Source: Pseudomonas sp. Leaf48 (lineage in GTDB: Bacteria > Pseudomonadota > Gammaproteobacteria > Pseudomonadales > Pseudomonadaceae). Taken from it: a DNA stretch of 64,000 nt. The position numbers were made by a program, and so were the translations under genes. Positions 52,827 through 62,800 of the stretch are shown here, in pieces; positions within the stretch are counted from its first letter, which is position 1, and every line of letters starts with the position of its first letter. Below the pieces are notes generated by a model that saw nothing but the letters and a program-made list of their open reading frames with translations, searched no databases and had not been told where the DNA came from. Where the stretch lies: positions 21,502-85,501 of the forward strand of contig NZ_LMLH01000006.1 in the NCBI RefSeq assembly GCF_001421885.1, written 5' to 3'.

Positions 52827-55800
52827 ATGAATACCCCCGTACCTGACCCGACCCTCAGCGCTGTCGCGGCTCCCGCGCCCCGAATGCGTGACGAACTGCA
52901 GGCAGCCTTAAACGGCTCGATGCCACAAACCCCCGCCGATTTTGCGAAGCAACTGTTCCATGAAAAATGGGGGCGCGACATTGATCCGCAAACAGCCGTG
53001 CTGGTCACGCTTGATTACAACTACCAGGGCCATCCGCCACAGGATGGCATCCATCAAGGTCAAATATTCAAATCCCAGACCCTGATCCAGGCGCTGCTGG
53101 GCAATTACCAGAAGGTCGGTGACGACCGCTTCGGTGAAAACGCTTTCGGCCTGGTCACCCCGCACGACATCGGGCCTTCGGTGCGGATTGTCGAGCACGT
53201 CGACGAGTTCGCCCTGCGCGGCAGCGGCAATCACAGCACCTATGAAGGCATCTATCGCCGCGCCGTGCCGCAAACCTACGGACCACAAACACAAATCGCC
53301 CTGAGGCCCGCGGACTTCAAGCACTGGGTCTGGACCCTGGAACTCAAGGATCTGTATCAGGCGTACCTTGACCGAGCCTGGCCATCGGATACGGCAATTA
53401 CCGCCAGCCATGCCTATGCGCTGCGAACTTCGGTCAAGGCCGCGTTTGTCATGAATGCGTTTTTGCAGCGCCACGAAAACAGTCTGAGCCAGAAGGGCCT
53501 GGAACTGGCCCTGCAAGCCGCGGGATTGCCGGCTGGTCAAACCTGGGACAAATTGACGTTCGAACAGATGCAGGCAGCGACCCGTATGCCCAGCTCGATC
53601 ATGGCCGGGCGGCTTGAGGTGTATCGCTACACCGCAACGGATATCTGGACATACCGCGAGCGCAATGGCTCGAGAATTCTGTTCTACATACCCGGCAATT
53701 CATCACCCTTTCACGAGTTTTCGGACGCCGCGCAAATGCAACGCTGGGTGGTGGCGCAGGGCAGGTCCGAAGACACCAGGCACGCCGTGGCGCAGCACTA
53801 TGCCGAAAACGATCGTACGGATGGCAATTTTCATGCCGGGGTACTGACCGCGCTGGAAGCGATGGCTCAATACCCGGACACTCACTGGCTGACAAAAACC
53901 GCCGGCTGGTTCAACAACGACGGGCCTTGGGATCCGGCCGAGTACATAGGCTTCGAGCAGGCTGGCGCGGCCACTGATCCCTTCGCGCAACTGGTGCTCT
54001 GCATCAAGCGCGCCGCGCAGGCAGGGGTGGAAACCATTCGTGACGACGCCCAGGTCAACCGCGACAACTTGAGTGCCTTCGTCGAGCCGCTTGTGCAATG
54101 GATCAACCGCTTCGGTGCCTTGGCGTTGTTTGTGCCGGGCGGTGAGGGCTTGCTCGCGCTAGCCGGGCTGATTGATGCCGGCTACGGACTGGATCAGGCC
54201 GTGAATGGTAAAACTGCCAATGAGCGGTCCGAGGGCGTTACGCGCACGGTGTTCGGCTTGCTCAATGCGCTGCCGATGGCTGGCGGCGCGGCTTTGGTAG
54301 AGCGCGAGGCAGCTGACATCGACGACTTGGCTAAACCGCCACGGGGCCCGGGCGAAACCGAGGCAGTGTCGTCAGTGCTGGAACCCGCCCGGCCATCGGC
54401 TGTTCCCGTTCCGACCCGGGTGGCGCTCCTGCGTGGCATCGGCCCGTCGGTGGCTTCATTCAGTGATGAAATGCTGGCGCAAATCGCCAAGGTCAGCGCG
54501 GTCGACGACGACATGCTGCGCCTGATGCAGCAAGGGCGCCCACTGACGCCTTTGCTGGCCGATACGATCAGCCGCTTCAGGATCGATCAGGAGCTTGGCC
54601 TGGCCGGTCAACCCGAGCTGTTCGATAGCCGTTATCGATTGCTCCAGCAATCAGGGAATGAATGGGTCCGGTTGTTTCAACAGCAATACCCTGGGTTGCC
54701 GACAGGAGCCATTGAACAGATGCTCGATCGCTATGGGGTGGATATTGGCACGGCGCCCGATGTAAGCGAGGCCAGGCACGTGTTCAAGCGCCTGGACAGC
54801 AAGGCCCGTCAGTATCAGCAGCACGTGCGGCTCAATCGCGCTTATGAGGGGCTGTACCTGCGTTCGGTGCTCAACCCGGAGTCGGACACACTGGCCTTGC
54901 ATTCACTGGATAATCTACCCGGTTGGCCACAAAGTCTGCGAATCGACCTCCTCGACGAGTCGGCCAGCGGGCGGGTACTGGACCGTATCGGAGCACCCGT
55001 TACAACGGATGTCCGACAGTTGATAAAGAGCGAAAAGCACTATCGGCTCCGGGACCGGAAAACCGACTTGTATACGGCGCTGCTCGGCTTGTTGTCGGAC
55101 GATGAACGTTCGGCGTTGCAATTGACATCACGTGATCCGGCCAGTGAACTGCGACTCAAGCTCGCTGATCGGGCAATGTCCAGAAGTGATTACATGCAAG
55201 GGTTGCGGAGCATGGATAGCAAGCTGCCGTTCAAGCCCCAAGGGCTCAGGGGAGGTGGCTTTCCGCAGACAGCCCAGGGCGAATCGATGAACCATGAAAT
55301 GATGAGGTTGCAACTTAAGGAGGTTTATCCCGAGTTTTCCAGTGCCGATGCCGATCAGGTATTGCAACGGGCAGGTGCTGGCGCTCAGGCCCACATCGAT
55401 GGGTTGAAGCAGCAACTCCAGCAGTTGCACACCGACTTGAGCAGTTGGGTCGATCAGGCCACAAACGACGCCGCCGACATGGACATTGATTTTCTGGTTC
55501 CCGGCGAAGAAGGAACGCAAGGGCTGACCCAGGCGCAGATCTCAGCCCGTAATGTGGCGATGCTGCAGGAAGTGATCAGGTACGAGGTCGAGACCCGAAC
55601 CGAACTGGCAGATGAAATGATCGCCATCTGGCAAAAGCGAGACCCGGAGCAGGGCAGCCACTATTCAGGCTCTCACTTGACGGGGTTCAGGATGGAAATG
55701 GACTTTGAAGACTTCCATCGATTGCCCACGCTCAATGTTCGCCTCTTGGATTTGAGCGAGTTAACGATGCAAGGTTTTCACCTGTTCGAACGTGAAAGCC

Positions 55801-56687
55801 TGAATGGCTTCCTGGAGTCTTTTCCTAATCTGCGCACTTTGAATCTGCAAGGCTTCGATCTTCGACTGCCGAACATTGATGGCGAACTGGAAAGTTCGTT
55901 GCCTCCCGCCATTGCGCAGTTGCGTCATCTCACTTCGCTGAATCTGCAAAGTACCGAAATGCGATTGAGGGAGAGCACGGCTGGGCAGTTTTGTGAGTTG
56001 GTTCAGTTGCAGACACTCAATTTGAGTGAAAACCCGCTAATGGTACCGCCAGTAGTGCTGGGAATGAATGAGCTGCGTTCGCTGAACCTGAGAAACACGC
56101 GGATCAGCGCATGTCCGCTTATCAGCATGGATCAGCCGTATCTGAATCGGCTGGACTTGCGGGCTAACCGGATAACCCGGGTGCCTCCCGCCGTCATCAA
56201 CCAGGCCATCAGCCGTGACCGCGTTCTGTTGCAGGGCAATCCGTTGAGCGACGAAGATACGTTGTTGCGAATCGTGGAACACCGCAAGCGCACCGGAATC
56301 AATCTGTGGTTGAGTGACCTTGGCCTCTCCCACGGCGACGTTGTTGATTGGTTGCGCGAGGGCAGCGAAGAACAACGGCAGGCCAGACGATTGATCTGGG
56401 AGCGTTTGGCAGCAAGACCGCAGGGCGAGCGCTTTTTAAGAGTGCTGGATGGCCTGGTTTTGACCGCGGATTTCCGGGTGGATTATCTGTCGCTGCAGGC
56501 GCGGGTCTGGCAACTGCTCGGCCAGGCAGATGCTTCTGAGCAGCTTTGGGCGCGACTGACTCAAGATGTCGAGGTGGCGGAGATGGATGCGGACAATCCG
56601 TTTGCGATATTCGCGGCGCTGGAGGAACGCGCCAGGCTTTACCGGGACTGGGTAGCGCTGGGGCAACCGTTTCCGATAGAGCACTGA
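52827..56687 (+). CDS. large DUF6543/LRR toxin-like effector with truncated NEL-like end
   Basis: 1286 residues. The N-terminal ~600 residues have the DUF6543 'dermonecrotic toxin' layout, with a hydrophobic stretch (about 425-460, FGALALFVPGGEGLLALAGL). Residues about 964-1144 are leucine-rich repeats (LTSLNLQSTEM, LQTLNLSENPL, LRSLNLRNTRI, LNRLDLRANRI). The last ~130 residues (ADFRVDYLSLQARVWQLLGQ..) resemble the start of an NEL-type E3 ubiquitin ligase domain. NEL enzymes need a catalytic Cys; none occurs after about residue 1100, and the protein ends early. No signal peptide is seen, so a dedicated export route is likely but none is encoded beside it. It is a paralog of the gene at 59877. 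Confidence 0.85.
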   Translation: MNTPVPDPTLSAVAAPAPRMRDELQAALNGSMPQTPADFAKQLFHEKWGRDIDPQTAVLVTLDYNYQGHPPQDGIHQGQIFKSQTLIQALLGNYQKVGDDRFGENAFGLVTPHDIGPSVRIVEHVDEFALRGSGNHSTYEGIYRRAVPQTYGPQTQIALRPADFKHWVWTLELKDLYQAYLDRAWPSDTAITASHAYALRTSVKAAFVMNAFLQRHENSLSQKGLELALQAAGLPAGQTWDKLTFEQMQAATRMPSSIMAGRLEVYRYTATDIWTYRERNGSRILFYIPGNSSPFHEFSDAAQMQRWVVAQGRSEDTRHAVAQHYAENDRTDGNFHAGVLTALEAMAQYPDTHWLTKTAGWFNNDGPWDPAEYIGFEQAGAATDPFAQLVLCIKRAAQAGVETIRDDAQVNRDNLSAFVEPLVQWINRFGALALFVPGGEGLLALAGLIDAGYGLDQAVNGKTANERSEGVTRTVFGLLNALPMAGGAALVEREAADIDDLAKPPRGPGETEAVSSVLEPARPSAVPVPTRVALLRGIGPSVASFSDEMLAQIAKVSAVDDDMLRLMQQGRPLTPLLADTISRFRIDQELGLAGQPELFDSRYRLLQQSGNEWVRLFQQQYPGLPTGAIEQMLDRYGVDIGTAPDVSEARHVFKRLDSKARQYQQHVRLNRAYEGLYLRSVLNPESDTLALHSLDNLPGWPQSLRIDLLDESASGRVLDRIGAPVTTDVRQLIKSEKHYRLRDRKTDLYTALLGLLSDDERSALQLTSRDPASELRLKLADRAMSRSDYMQGLRSMDSKLPFKPQGLRGGGFPQTAQGESMNHEMMRLQLKEVYPEFSSADADQVLQRAGAGAQAHIDGLKQQLQQLHTDLSSWVDQATNDAADMDIDFLVPGEEGTQGLTQAQISARNVAMLQEVIRYEVETRTELADEMIAIWQKRDPEQGSHYSGSHLTGFRMEMDFEDFHRLPTLNVRLLDLSELTMQGFHLFERESLNGFLESFPNLRTLNLQGFDLRLPNIDGELESSLPPAIAQLRHLTSLNLQSTEMRLRESTAGQFCELVQLQTLNLSENPLMVPPVVLGMNELRSLNLRNTRISACPLISMDQPYLNRLDLRANRITRVPPAVINQAISRDRVLLQGNPLSDEDTLLRIVEHRKRTGINLWLSDLGLSHGDVVDWLREGSEEQRQARRLIWERLAARPQGERFLRVLDGLVLTADFRVDYLSLQARVWQLLGQADASEQLWARLTQDVEVAEMDADNPFAIFAALEERARLYRDWVALGQPFPIEH

Positions 56688-56731
56688 ACCGGCGTTGTGC
56701 CCGAAAGCATGCATGACAGGCAACGACTGAA

Positions 56732-56764
56732 CGAAGCCTTGACCCGTTGCGGGTCAAGGCTTCG
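56732..56764. terminator. bidirectional Rho-independent terminator
   Basis: CGAAGCCTTGACCC and GGGTCAAGGCTTCG flank GTTGC, between the convergent effector and DUF934 genes. Confidence 0.92.
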
Positions 56765-56769
56765 TTTGA

Positions 56770-57264
56770 TCAGCGGCGACGGAACAGCGGCAGCGGTTCG
56801 TCGGTTGCGGCCTGATAGGTCACGGAGAAATCCTTGAGACCTTCCAGTGCTTCGTACGGATCTTTATCCGGGCGGACGGCAAAGGCGTCGAAACCGCAGC
56901 GATGCATGTAGAACAACTGGTCGCGCAACACATCGCCAATGGCCCGCAGTTCGCCTTTGAAACCATAACGGTCACGCAACAGGCGGGCATTGGAGTAGTT
57001 GCGACCATCGGTGAATGCCGGGAAGTTCAAGGCGATAACCTTGAATTGCTCCACGTCATCGCCGATCTCCTCGGCTTCTTCATCGGCATCCAGCCACACG
57101 CCCAGACCGCCATCGCGGGCCTGGAGCATGCGGCTATGTTCGCGCCACAACTTCAACGGCACGATCAGGTCGTCGCAGTTGCTGATCTCGTCGATATTGA
57201 AGTCCTTGGGCAGCAGGTGCCAGGTTTCGTCGACGACTTCGTTGTTCTTAATGATTCGCTGCAT
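56770..57264 (-). CDS. DUF934 protein, sulfite-reductase partner
   Basis: 164 residues from the ATG at 57264, which lies inside the end of cysI (17-bp overlap). It shows the DUF934 pattern: NFPAFTDGRNYSNARLLRDRYGFKGELRAIGDVLRDQL and CGFDAFAVR. In Pseudomonas and other proteobacteria this gene regularly follows cysI and is thought to help sulfite reduction. Its own biochemical role is unknown. A bidirectional terminator follows. Confidence 0.92.
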   Translation of the reverse strand: MQRIIKNNEVVDETWHLLPKDFNIDEISNCDDLIVPLKLWREHSRMLQARDGGLGVWLDADEEAEEIGDDVEQFKVIALNFPAFTDGRNYSNARLLRDRYGFKGELRAIGDVLRDQLFYMHRCGFDAFAVRPDKDPYEALEGLKDFSVTYQAATDEPLPLFRRR

Positions 57265-58906
57265 AGACGCGTTCCTTGAAGAGGTCGATGCCAATACGCT
57301 GATAGGTGTCGATGAAGCGCTCGTCTTCGGTACGTTGTTCGATGTACACATCGATCAGCTTCTCGATCACGTCAGGCATGGCTTCCTGGGCGAAGGACGG
57401 GCCGAGGATCTTGCCCAGGCTGGCGTCGCGGCTGGCGCTGCCGCCGAGGGAAACCTGGTAGAACTCTTCGCCTTTCTTGTCCACGCCGAGAATGCCGATA
57501 TGGCCGACGTGGTGGTGACCACAGGCGTTCATGCAACCGGAAATGTTCAGGTCCAGTTCACCGATGTCGAACAGGTAGTCCAGGTCATCGAAACGACGCT
57601 GGATCGATTCGGCGATCGGGATCGACTTGGCGTTGGCCAGGGAGCAGAAGTCGCCACCCGGGCAGCAGATGATGTCGGTGAGCAGGCCGATGTTCGGCGT
57701 GGCAAAGCCTTTCTCGCGCAACTCGCCCCACAGGGTGAACAGCTTGTCCTGCTCGACGTCGGCCAGGATGATGTTCTGCTCGTGGGAGGTGCGCAGTTGA
57801 CCGAAGCTGTAACGGTCGGCCAGGTCGGCCATGGCGTCGAGCTGCTTGTCAGTGATGTCGCCCGGTGCAACGCCGGTCGGCTTCAGGGACAGGGTGACTG
57901 CGACATAACCCGGCTTCTTGTGGGCCAGGGTGTTGCGCGTGCGCCAGCGGGCGAAGCCCGGGTGTTCCTTGTCGAGCTCGGCCAGAGCGGCGGTCTGGTT
58001 GTCCAGGGCCTTGTAGTCCGGGTCGACGAAGTGTTTGGCGACGCGCTGGACTTCGGCTTCGGTCAACGTGGTCTGGCCACCGCGCAGGTGCTCCATTTCC
58101 GCGTCGACTTTCTCGGCGAAGACTTCAGGCGTCAGCGCCTTGACCAGAATCTTGATCCGCGCCTTGTACTTGTTGTCGCGACGGCCATAACGGTTGTAGA
58201 CCCGCAGGATGGCGTCGAGGTAGCTCAACAGGTGTTGCCAGGGCAGGAACTCGTTGATGAACGCACCCACGACCGGCGTACGGCCCAGGCCACCGCCGAC
58301 CAGCACACGGAAACCCAGTTCGCCGGCGGCGTTGTGCACCGGCTCCAGGCCGATGTCGTGGACTTCGATGGCGGCGCGGTCAGCGCTCGAACCGTTCACG
58401 GCAATCTTGAACTTGCGCGGCAGGTAGGCGAATTCCGGGTGGAAGGTGGTCCACTGGCGGACGATCTCGCACCATGGGCGCGGGTCGATCAGTTCGTCGG
58501 CGGCGACGCCGGCAAACTGGTCGGTGGTAACGTTGCGCAGGCAGTTGCCGCTGGTCTGGATTGCATGCATCTGCACGGTGGCCAGTTCAGCCAGGATGTC
58601 TGGAATGTCTTCCACCGCCGGCCAGTTGAACTGCACGTTCTGACGGGTACTGATGTGGGCATAGCCCTTGTCGTAGTCGCGGGCAATTTTGGCCATCATG
58701 CGCATTTGCCGCGAAGTCAGCTGGCCGTAAGGCACGGCAACCCGCAACATCGGCGCGAAACGCTGGATATACAGGCCATTTTGCAGGCGCAGGGGGCGGA
58801 ATTCTTCTTCGCTCAGGTCACCTGCCAGATAGCGTCGGGTCTGATCACGGAACTGCTTGACGCGGTCCTCGATGATTCGCTGATCGTATTCGTCGTATAC
58901 GTACAT
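57248..58906 (-). CDS. cysI: assimilatory sulfite reductase (nitrite/sulfite reductase, CysI)
   Basis: 552 residues from the ATG at 58906. It has the two ferredoxin-like repeats of sirohaem reductases (RFAPMLRVAVPYGQLTSRQ; KKPGYVAVTLSLKPTGVAPG). The [4Fe-4S]-sirohaem ligands are in CCPGGDFCSLANAK and SGCMNACGHHHVGHIG. It reduces sulfite to sulfide with six electrons for cysteine synthesis, in the cytoplasm. The longer frame to 59134 covers the leader and promoter region. It forms an operon with the DUF934 gene. Confidence 0.95.
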   Translation of the reverse strand: MYVYDEYDQRIIEDRVKQFRDQTRRYLAGDLSEEEFRPLRLQNGLYIQRFAPMLRVAVPYGQLTSRQMRMMAKIARDYDKGYAHISTRQNVQFNWPAVEDIPDILAELATVQMHAIQTSGNCLRNVTTDQFAGVAADELIDPRPWCEIVRQWTTFHPEFAYLPRKFKIAVNGSSADRAAIEVHDIGLEPVHNAAGELGFRVLVGGGLGRTPVVGAFINEFLPWQHLLSYLDAILRVYNRYGRRDNKYKARIKILVKALTPEVFAEKVDAEMEHLRGGQTTLTEAEVQRVAKHFVDPDYKALDNQTAALAELDKEHPGFARWRTRNTLAHKKPGYVAVTLSLKPTGVAPGDITDKQLDAMADLADRYSFGQLRTSHEQNIILADVEQDKLFTLWGELREKGFATPNIGLLTDIICCPGGDFCSLANAKSIPIAESIQRRFDDLDYLFDIGELDLNISGCMNACGHHHVGHIGILGVDKKGEEFYQVSLGGSASRDASLGKILGPSFAQEAMPDVIEKLIDVYIEQRTEDERFIDTYQRIGIDLFKERVYAANH

Positions 58907-59198
58907 ATAAGTCCTGTTCTCAGGCTGGGTCGCTCGGATACAGCTGCGTTTTTGTGCTTGCCGGAGTCCGATAAAACCTCTGCAATTCTGCGCGCACGGC
59001 CGCGCACTCCCTTCGGAGCCGGGGCAAGATACCAGTTTGCAGTTATGCGCAAAAGTGATGTTTAAGAATATGTAAAGAACCAAATCGCCTAATGAATATC
59101 GTCGTTGCATTACCCTTGTTTGTGGTGAGGGCAATCGTCGTCTTTACTGTGATCGAGTCTTTATGCAATCACCGATAAAACCGACAAGAGGCGATGCA

Positions 59199-59312
59199 AT
59201 GAGCAACCCAACCAAAGCACAAAAAAGCGATAGCACGGTCGATGCCTGGGCGATTTTGTTTCTGATCATTCTGGTCGTGGGGACAGCGGTATTCTGGGTC
59301 AGCCATCAATAA
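59199..59312 (+). CDS. small single-membrane-helix protein
   Basis: 37 residues from the ATG at 59199 (GAGG about 8 nt upstream). A short charged head (MSNPTKAQKSDSTVD) is followed by one hydrophobic helix (AWAILFLIILVVGTAVFWV) and SHQ. It looks like one of the small membrane proteins often left out of annotations. The function is unknown. Confidence 0.6.
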   Translation: MSNPTKAQKSDSTVDAWAILFLIILVVGTAVFWVSHQ

Positions 59313-59505
59313 ATGACCCCCGTCCGGGCCCGGCGATGACAATTGGCTGACAAAAGCCGGAATAAACACCGCTCTGGGAATGTTCACTGGCCATAGTGCG
59401 CAGCGAATTTTCCAGGGGCTCGGACGGCCGAATGTCGAAACTTCTGTGGGGGATCGACCGGGGCGTTACCCGTTCAACCTGCAGAGTCTGATGCGCTGAG
59501 CCGTT

Positions 59506-59724
59506 TCAGACCCCGGCCAGCAACAGCACAAGCTTGACGATGCCAAAGAGCGTCAGGGCAAACACTGCCGTGAACAGTATGCCCAACAGCACGAAATGAC
59601 TGGGTTTTCCGTGTGTGAAGTCCCGGGCCCGGTTCTTCCCGCTCTGTACCCCAAAGGCGGCCGCCAGGACGCTGTGCAGCATTTGCCAGAAAGTCGGCGG
59701 TTTATTGTCGGCTGGATCGTCCAT
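59506..59724 (-). CDS. DUF2970 small membrane protein
   Basis: 72 residues from the ATG at 59724 (GAGGG 5 nt upstream). It matches DUF2970: TFWQMLHSVLAAAFGVQSGK, NRARDFTHGKPSHFV, and a C-terminal helix (LLGILFTAVFALTLFGIVKL). The function is unknown. Confidence 0.88.
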   Translation of the reverse strand: MDDPADNKPPTFWQMLHSVLAAAFGVQSGKNRARDFTHGKPSHFVLLGILFTAVFALTLFGIVKLVLLLAGV

Positions 59725-59876
59725 ATATCCCTCATTGTGCGCGTGACTCAGGCAAGCATAGACAAGCCGCGGAAAAAAGATCACAGGCTGTGACATCCGC
59801 TATAGATATATACCACCTGGAGTCGCGGACCTGCTGATTGACTGATGCCTTATCCAATCGCATCAGGTATTGCTAA

Positions 59877-62800
59877 ATGAATGGGACGTCATCGGCCACG
59901 GAAAAAGGCCTGCACAATCATTTCATCAAGAAAAAACTGCACTCGCGGATACGCCATTTCACCTCGGCAAATATCAGCGCTCTGGATCGGGCCAGAACGC
60001 CGGGAGGTCTGGCCGAAAACGCTATGCCTGACTGGTTTGAGAAAGCGACCAGCGAACAGCGCCAAAGCGTACGCGATAGTCAGACGTTGAGTCGAACGTC
60101 CAACCAGACGTTGGCGCACACACTGACAGGACTCAAAGGGGTCACCGAATTCGCGCAACCTTTGCTCGAGGCAGCGCTGAGAAAAAGGTTCGGGTTGACC
60201 GTGGATGTCACGCAGACCTGGTTCTATCAGAGGATTCTCAGCGACGATCTCGCCACCAACCAGACACTGCTGGAGTTGGCACTGCGCAATTTTGCAGACG
60301 GCCAACCGTTCGATGACGAAGACGTCATTGCAGAGCGGGGTGCTCTGGTTCCCTATTTGGAGGTCGGTAAGGGGCCTTATGGTTGGAACCGCCCGCAAAA
60401 GGGGCCGTCAACCCGTTACCGGATCAAGAAGCTCTCGATAAAACCCGCCGATTTCGCCGCCCTCTGCCGTGAGCTGGACATCGGCAAGCGCTACCAGAAT
60501 CACTTGACGGCGATGTTTGAAGCCGCGGACCGGGTTTCTACCGTACGAGACCAAACGATCCAGGCGTGGAAGGACAGCCTGCGCGTGCATGCCCATATCG
60601 CCCATCTCAAGTCGCTGATCACTTCGTCGGCTTACAGCACTTTGCTGGCAGTGCTCAACGGCGACGCATCGCCGACCCTCGACGGTGAGCGCGTCACGTG
60701 CAGCCAATTGCACGTGCTGGGTTCGCCTGTCAGTGAATTGTTTGTCATTGGCGCAAGCCGGCGCAAAAACAAAAAGATCGATCTCAGCTGGACGAATCCA
60801 GGGGTAAACCTGATTGACGTCCTGACCTACGAAGATTCGCGAATCATCGTGTGCATTCCTGGCGATCCGCTGGCGCCGGTCATGGAGTACGCCTCGCTCA
60901 AGGCATTTGAAAATGACTTGTGCTACCGGCTGCGCGATGCGGCCTATCAGCGCGCGTTCCTCCGGTTGATTCCCCACGGCGATGCGGGGAAGTTTCTGAG
61001 CAAGATCAGTACGGCGCTGCAAACGCTCAAATGGAGCCCTGACTTCCCCCTCCGCCAGGAGACCCTGCTGGGGCACAGTAACGGAATCTACCAACATGCC
61101 TACCGGGACGAACCGGCTCTGGACATCAGTGAGGCGTTCTTTGATACGCAGCCGTTCGGCGAGCTGTACACACGGCACCAGACCCGCCTCAAAGACACGG
61201 CCGAACAACTCGCCGTGCCGACGGCCAAGGTCGACCACGACGCCTGGCATGCAAGGATGGTCCACTATGCCGAATGGGGGCTCGACATACTCAATGTGGG
61301 CGCATTTTTTGTGCCCGGCCTGGGGGAGGTGATGATGGCCGTGATGGCCGTGCAACTAACCACGGATGTTTATCATGGGGTTGAAGCCTGGAGCATCGGC
61401 GATACCGATCAGGCCTGGAATTACCTGGGGTCGGTCGCTGCGAACCTGGCGTTTATGGCAGCGATGGGCGCGGTGGCCAGCAAAGCGCCAAAAGTGCTGT
61501 CAAACCCGTTTGTCGATGGGCTGGTCAATATCAAGTTGCCGTTTGGCGATGAGCAACTGTGGCGCCCCAGCCTGGCCCCTTACAAGAGCGATGTGGTGTT
61601 GCCTGAAGGGCTCAGGCCCAACACGTCGGGGCAGTATGAATTGAACGGCAAGACCTACATCAAACTCGATGGCGATCCATACGAGAAAATTTTCGATCCG
61701 GCCTTGGGCAAATGGCGCCTCAACCACCCGAAGAACCCGCACGCCTATCACCCGGTGCTGGAACACAATGGTCAGGGCGCCTGGCGTCATCGCTTCGAGC
61801 GCCCATTGGAATGGGATCGAGCGATGATGCTACGGCGCCTGGGCCACGCAACCGACGGACTTGACGTTGCAACCCTGGATAAAATCGCAGAGCTCAGTGG
61901 CATCGACGACAATGCACTGCGCAAGGTGCATACCGATAACCGGGCAATGCCATCGGTGCTCTCTGATGTCCTGGCGCAATTTCAAGCCGACCGCCAAGTC
62001 ACCGAACTGATTGAGCGGGTGCGTCTGGGCGAATCAGTGCCAGACACTCTCGTTAATATTTCTTTGCCGCACGTGGTCAACATGCCGCGTTGGCCGCAGG
62101 GTCGAGTCATCGAGATTTTCGATCAGGCAAACCCGGGTCGCGCTTCATTGACTTATGGCAAAGCGTCAATCCCGACCAGGCCGGCCATCAGGATTTCAAA
62201 CGCGGATGTTTCTCTCGGGAAGCTGCCGCACCGGGTGCTTTCCTCGCTGGACGAGAGTGAGATCACCGCTTTGCTAGGTGGCGAAGGCGCCCGGGTCGAG
62301 GCCGAGCGAGAGGCGGTTTTTCGACAGCAGCTGGCCGATCATTTGTCGGCCAATAAAACCTCAATGTTTGACAGCATCGAAAAGGGCGCCAACGCAACAA
62401 AGCTGCAAACGGCTGAACTCAAGGCCTTGCAGCGCAGCTTTCCCGACTTGTCGAATGACGCGGTACAAGAACTACTTTCTCGAGCGACCACCAGAGAGCG
62501 TTTGCACTTAAAGCAAACGGCGCGACTGCCCGGCAGTCTGTTACTCAAGGCACGAGCGCGTGCGCGTCTGGCTCGCCTGAACAAGGCCATGGCCGGATTA
62601 TCACTGGAGAGTATGGCGTCGGCCGACAGCCAGCGTTTGGCCCTGCATGCCTTGCAGAATCTGCCTGGCTGGCCAAAGAACCTGCGCATCGAGCTGCGCC
62701 AGGGCGACTGCGGCGGCACCTTGCTCGACAGCATCGGCAGCCCGTCGGCAACGCAGGTCAAGTACCTGGTCAAGGATGGCTATCAACATCGAAAAGCCAA

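Noticed and set aside
56999..59065. Plus-strand frame of 688 codons
   Set aside because: It is antisense to cysI and the DUF934 gene and shows no family features.
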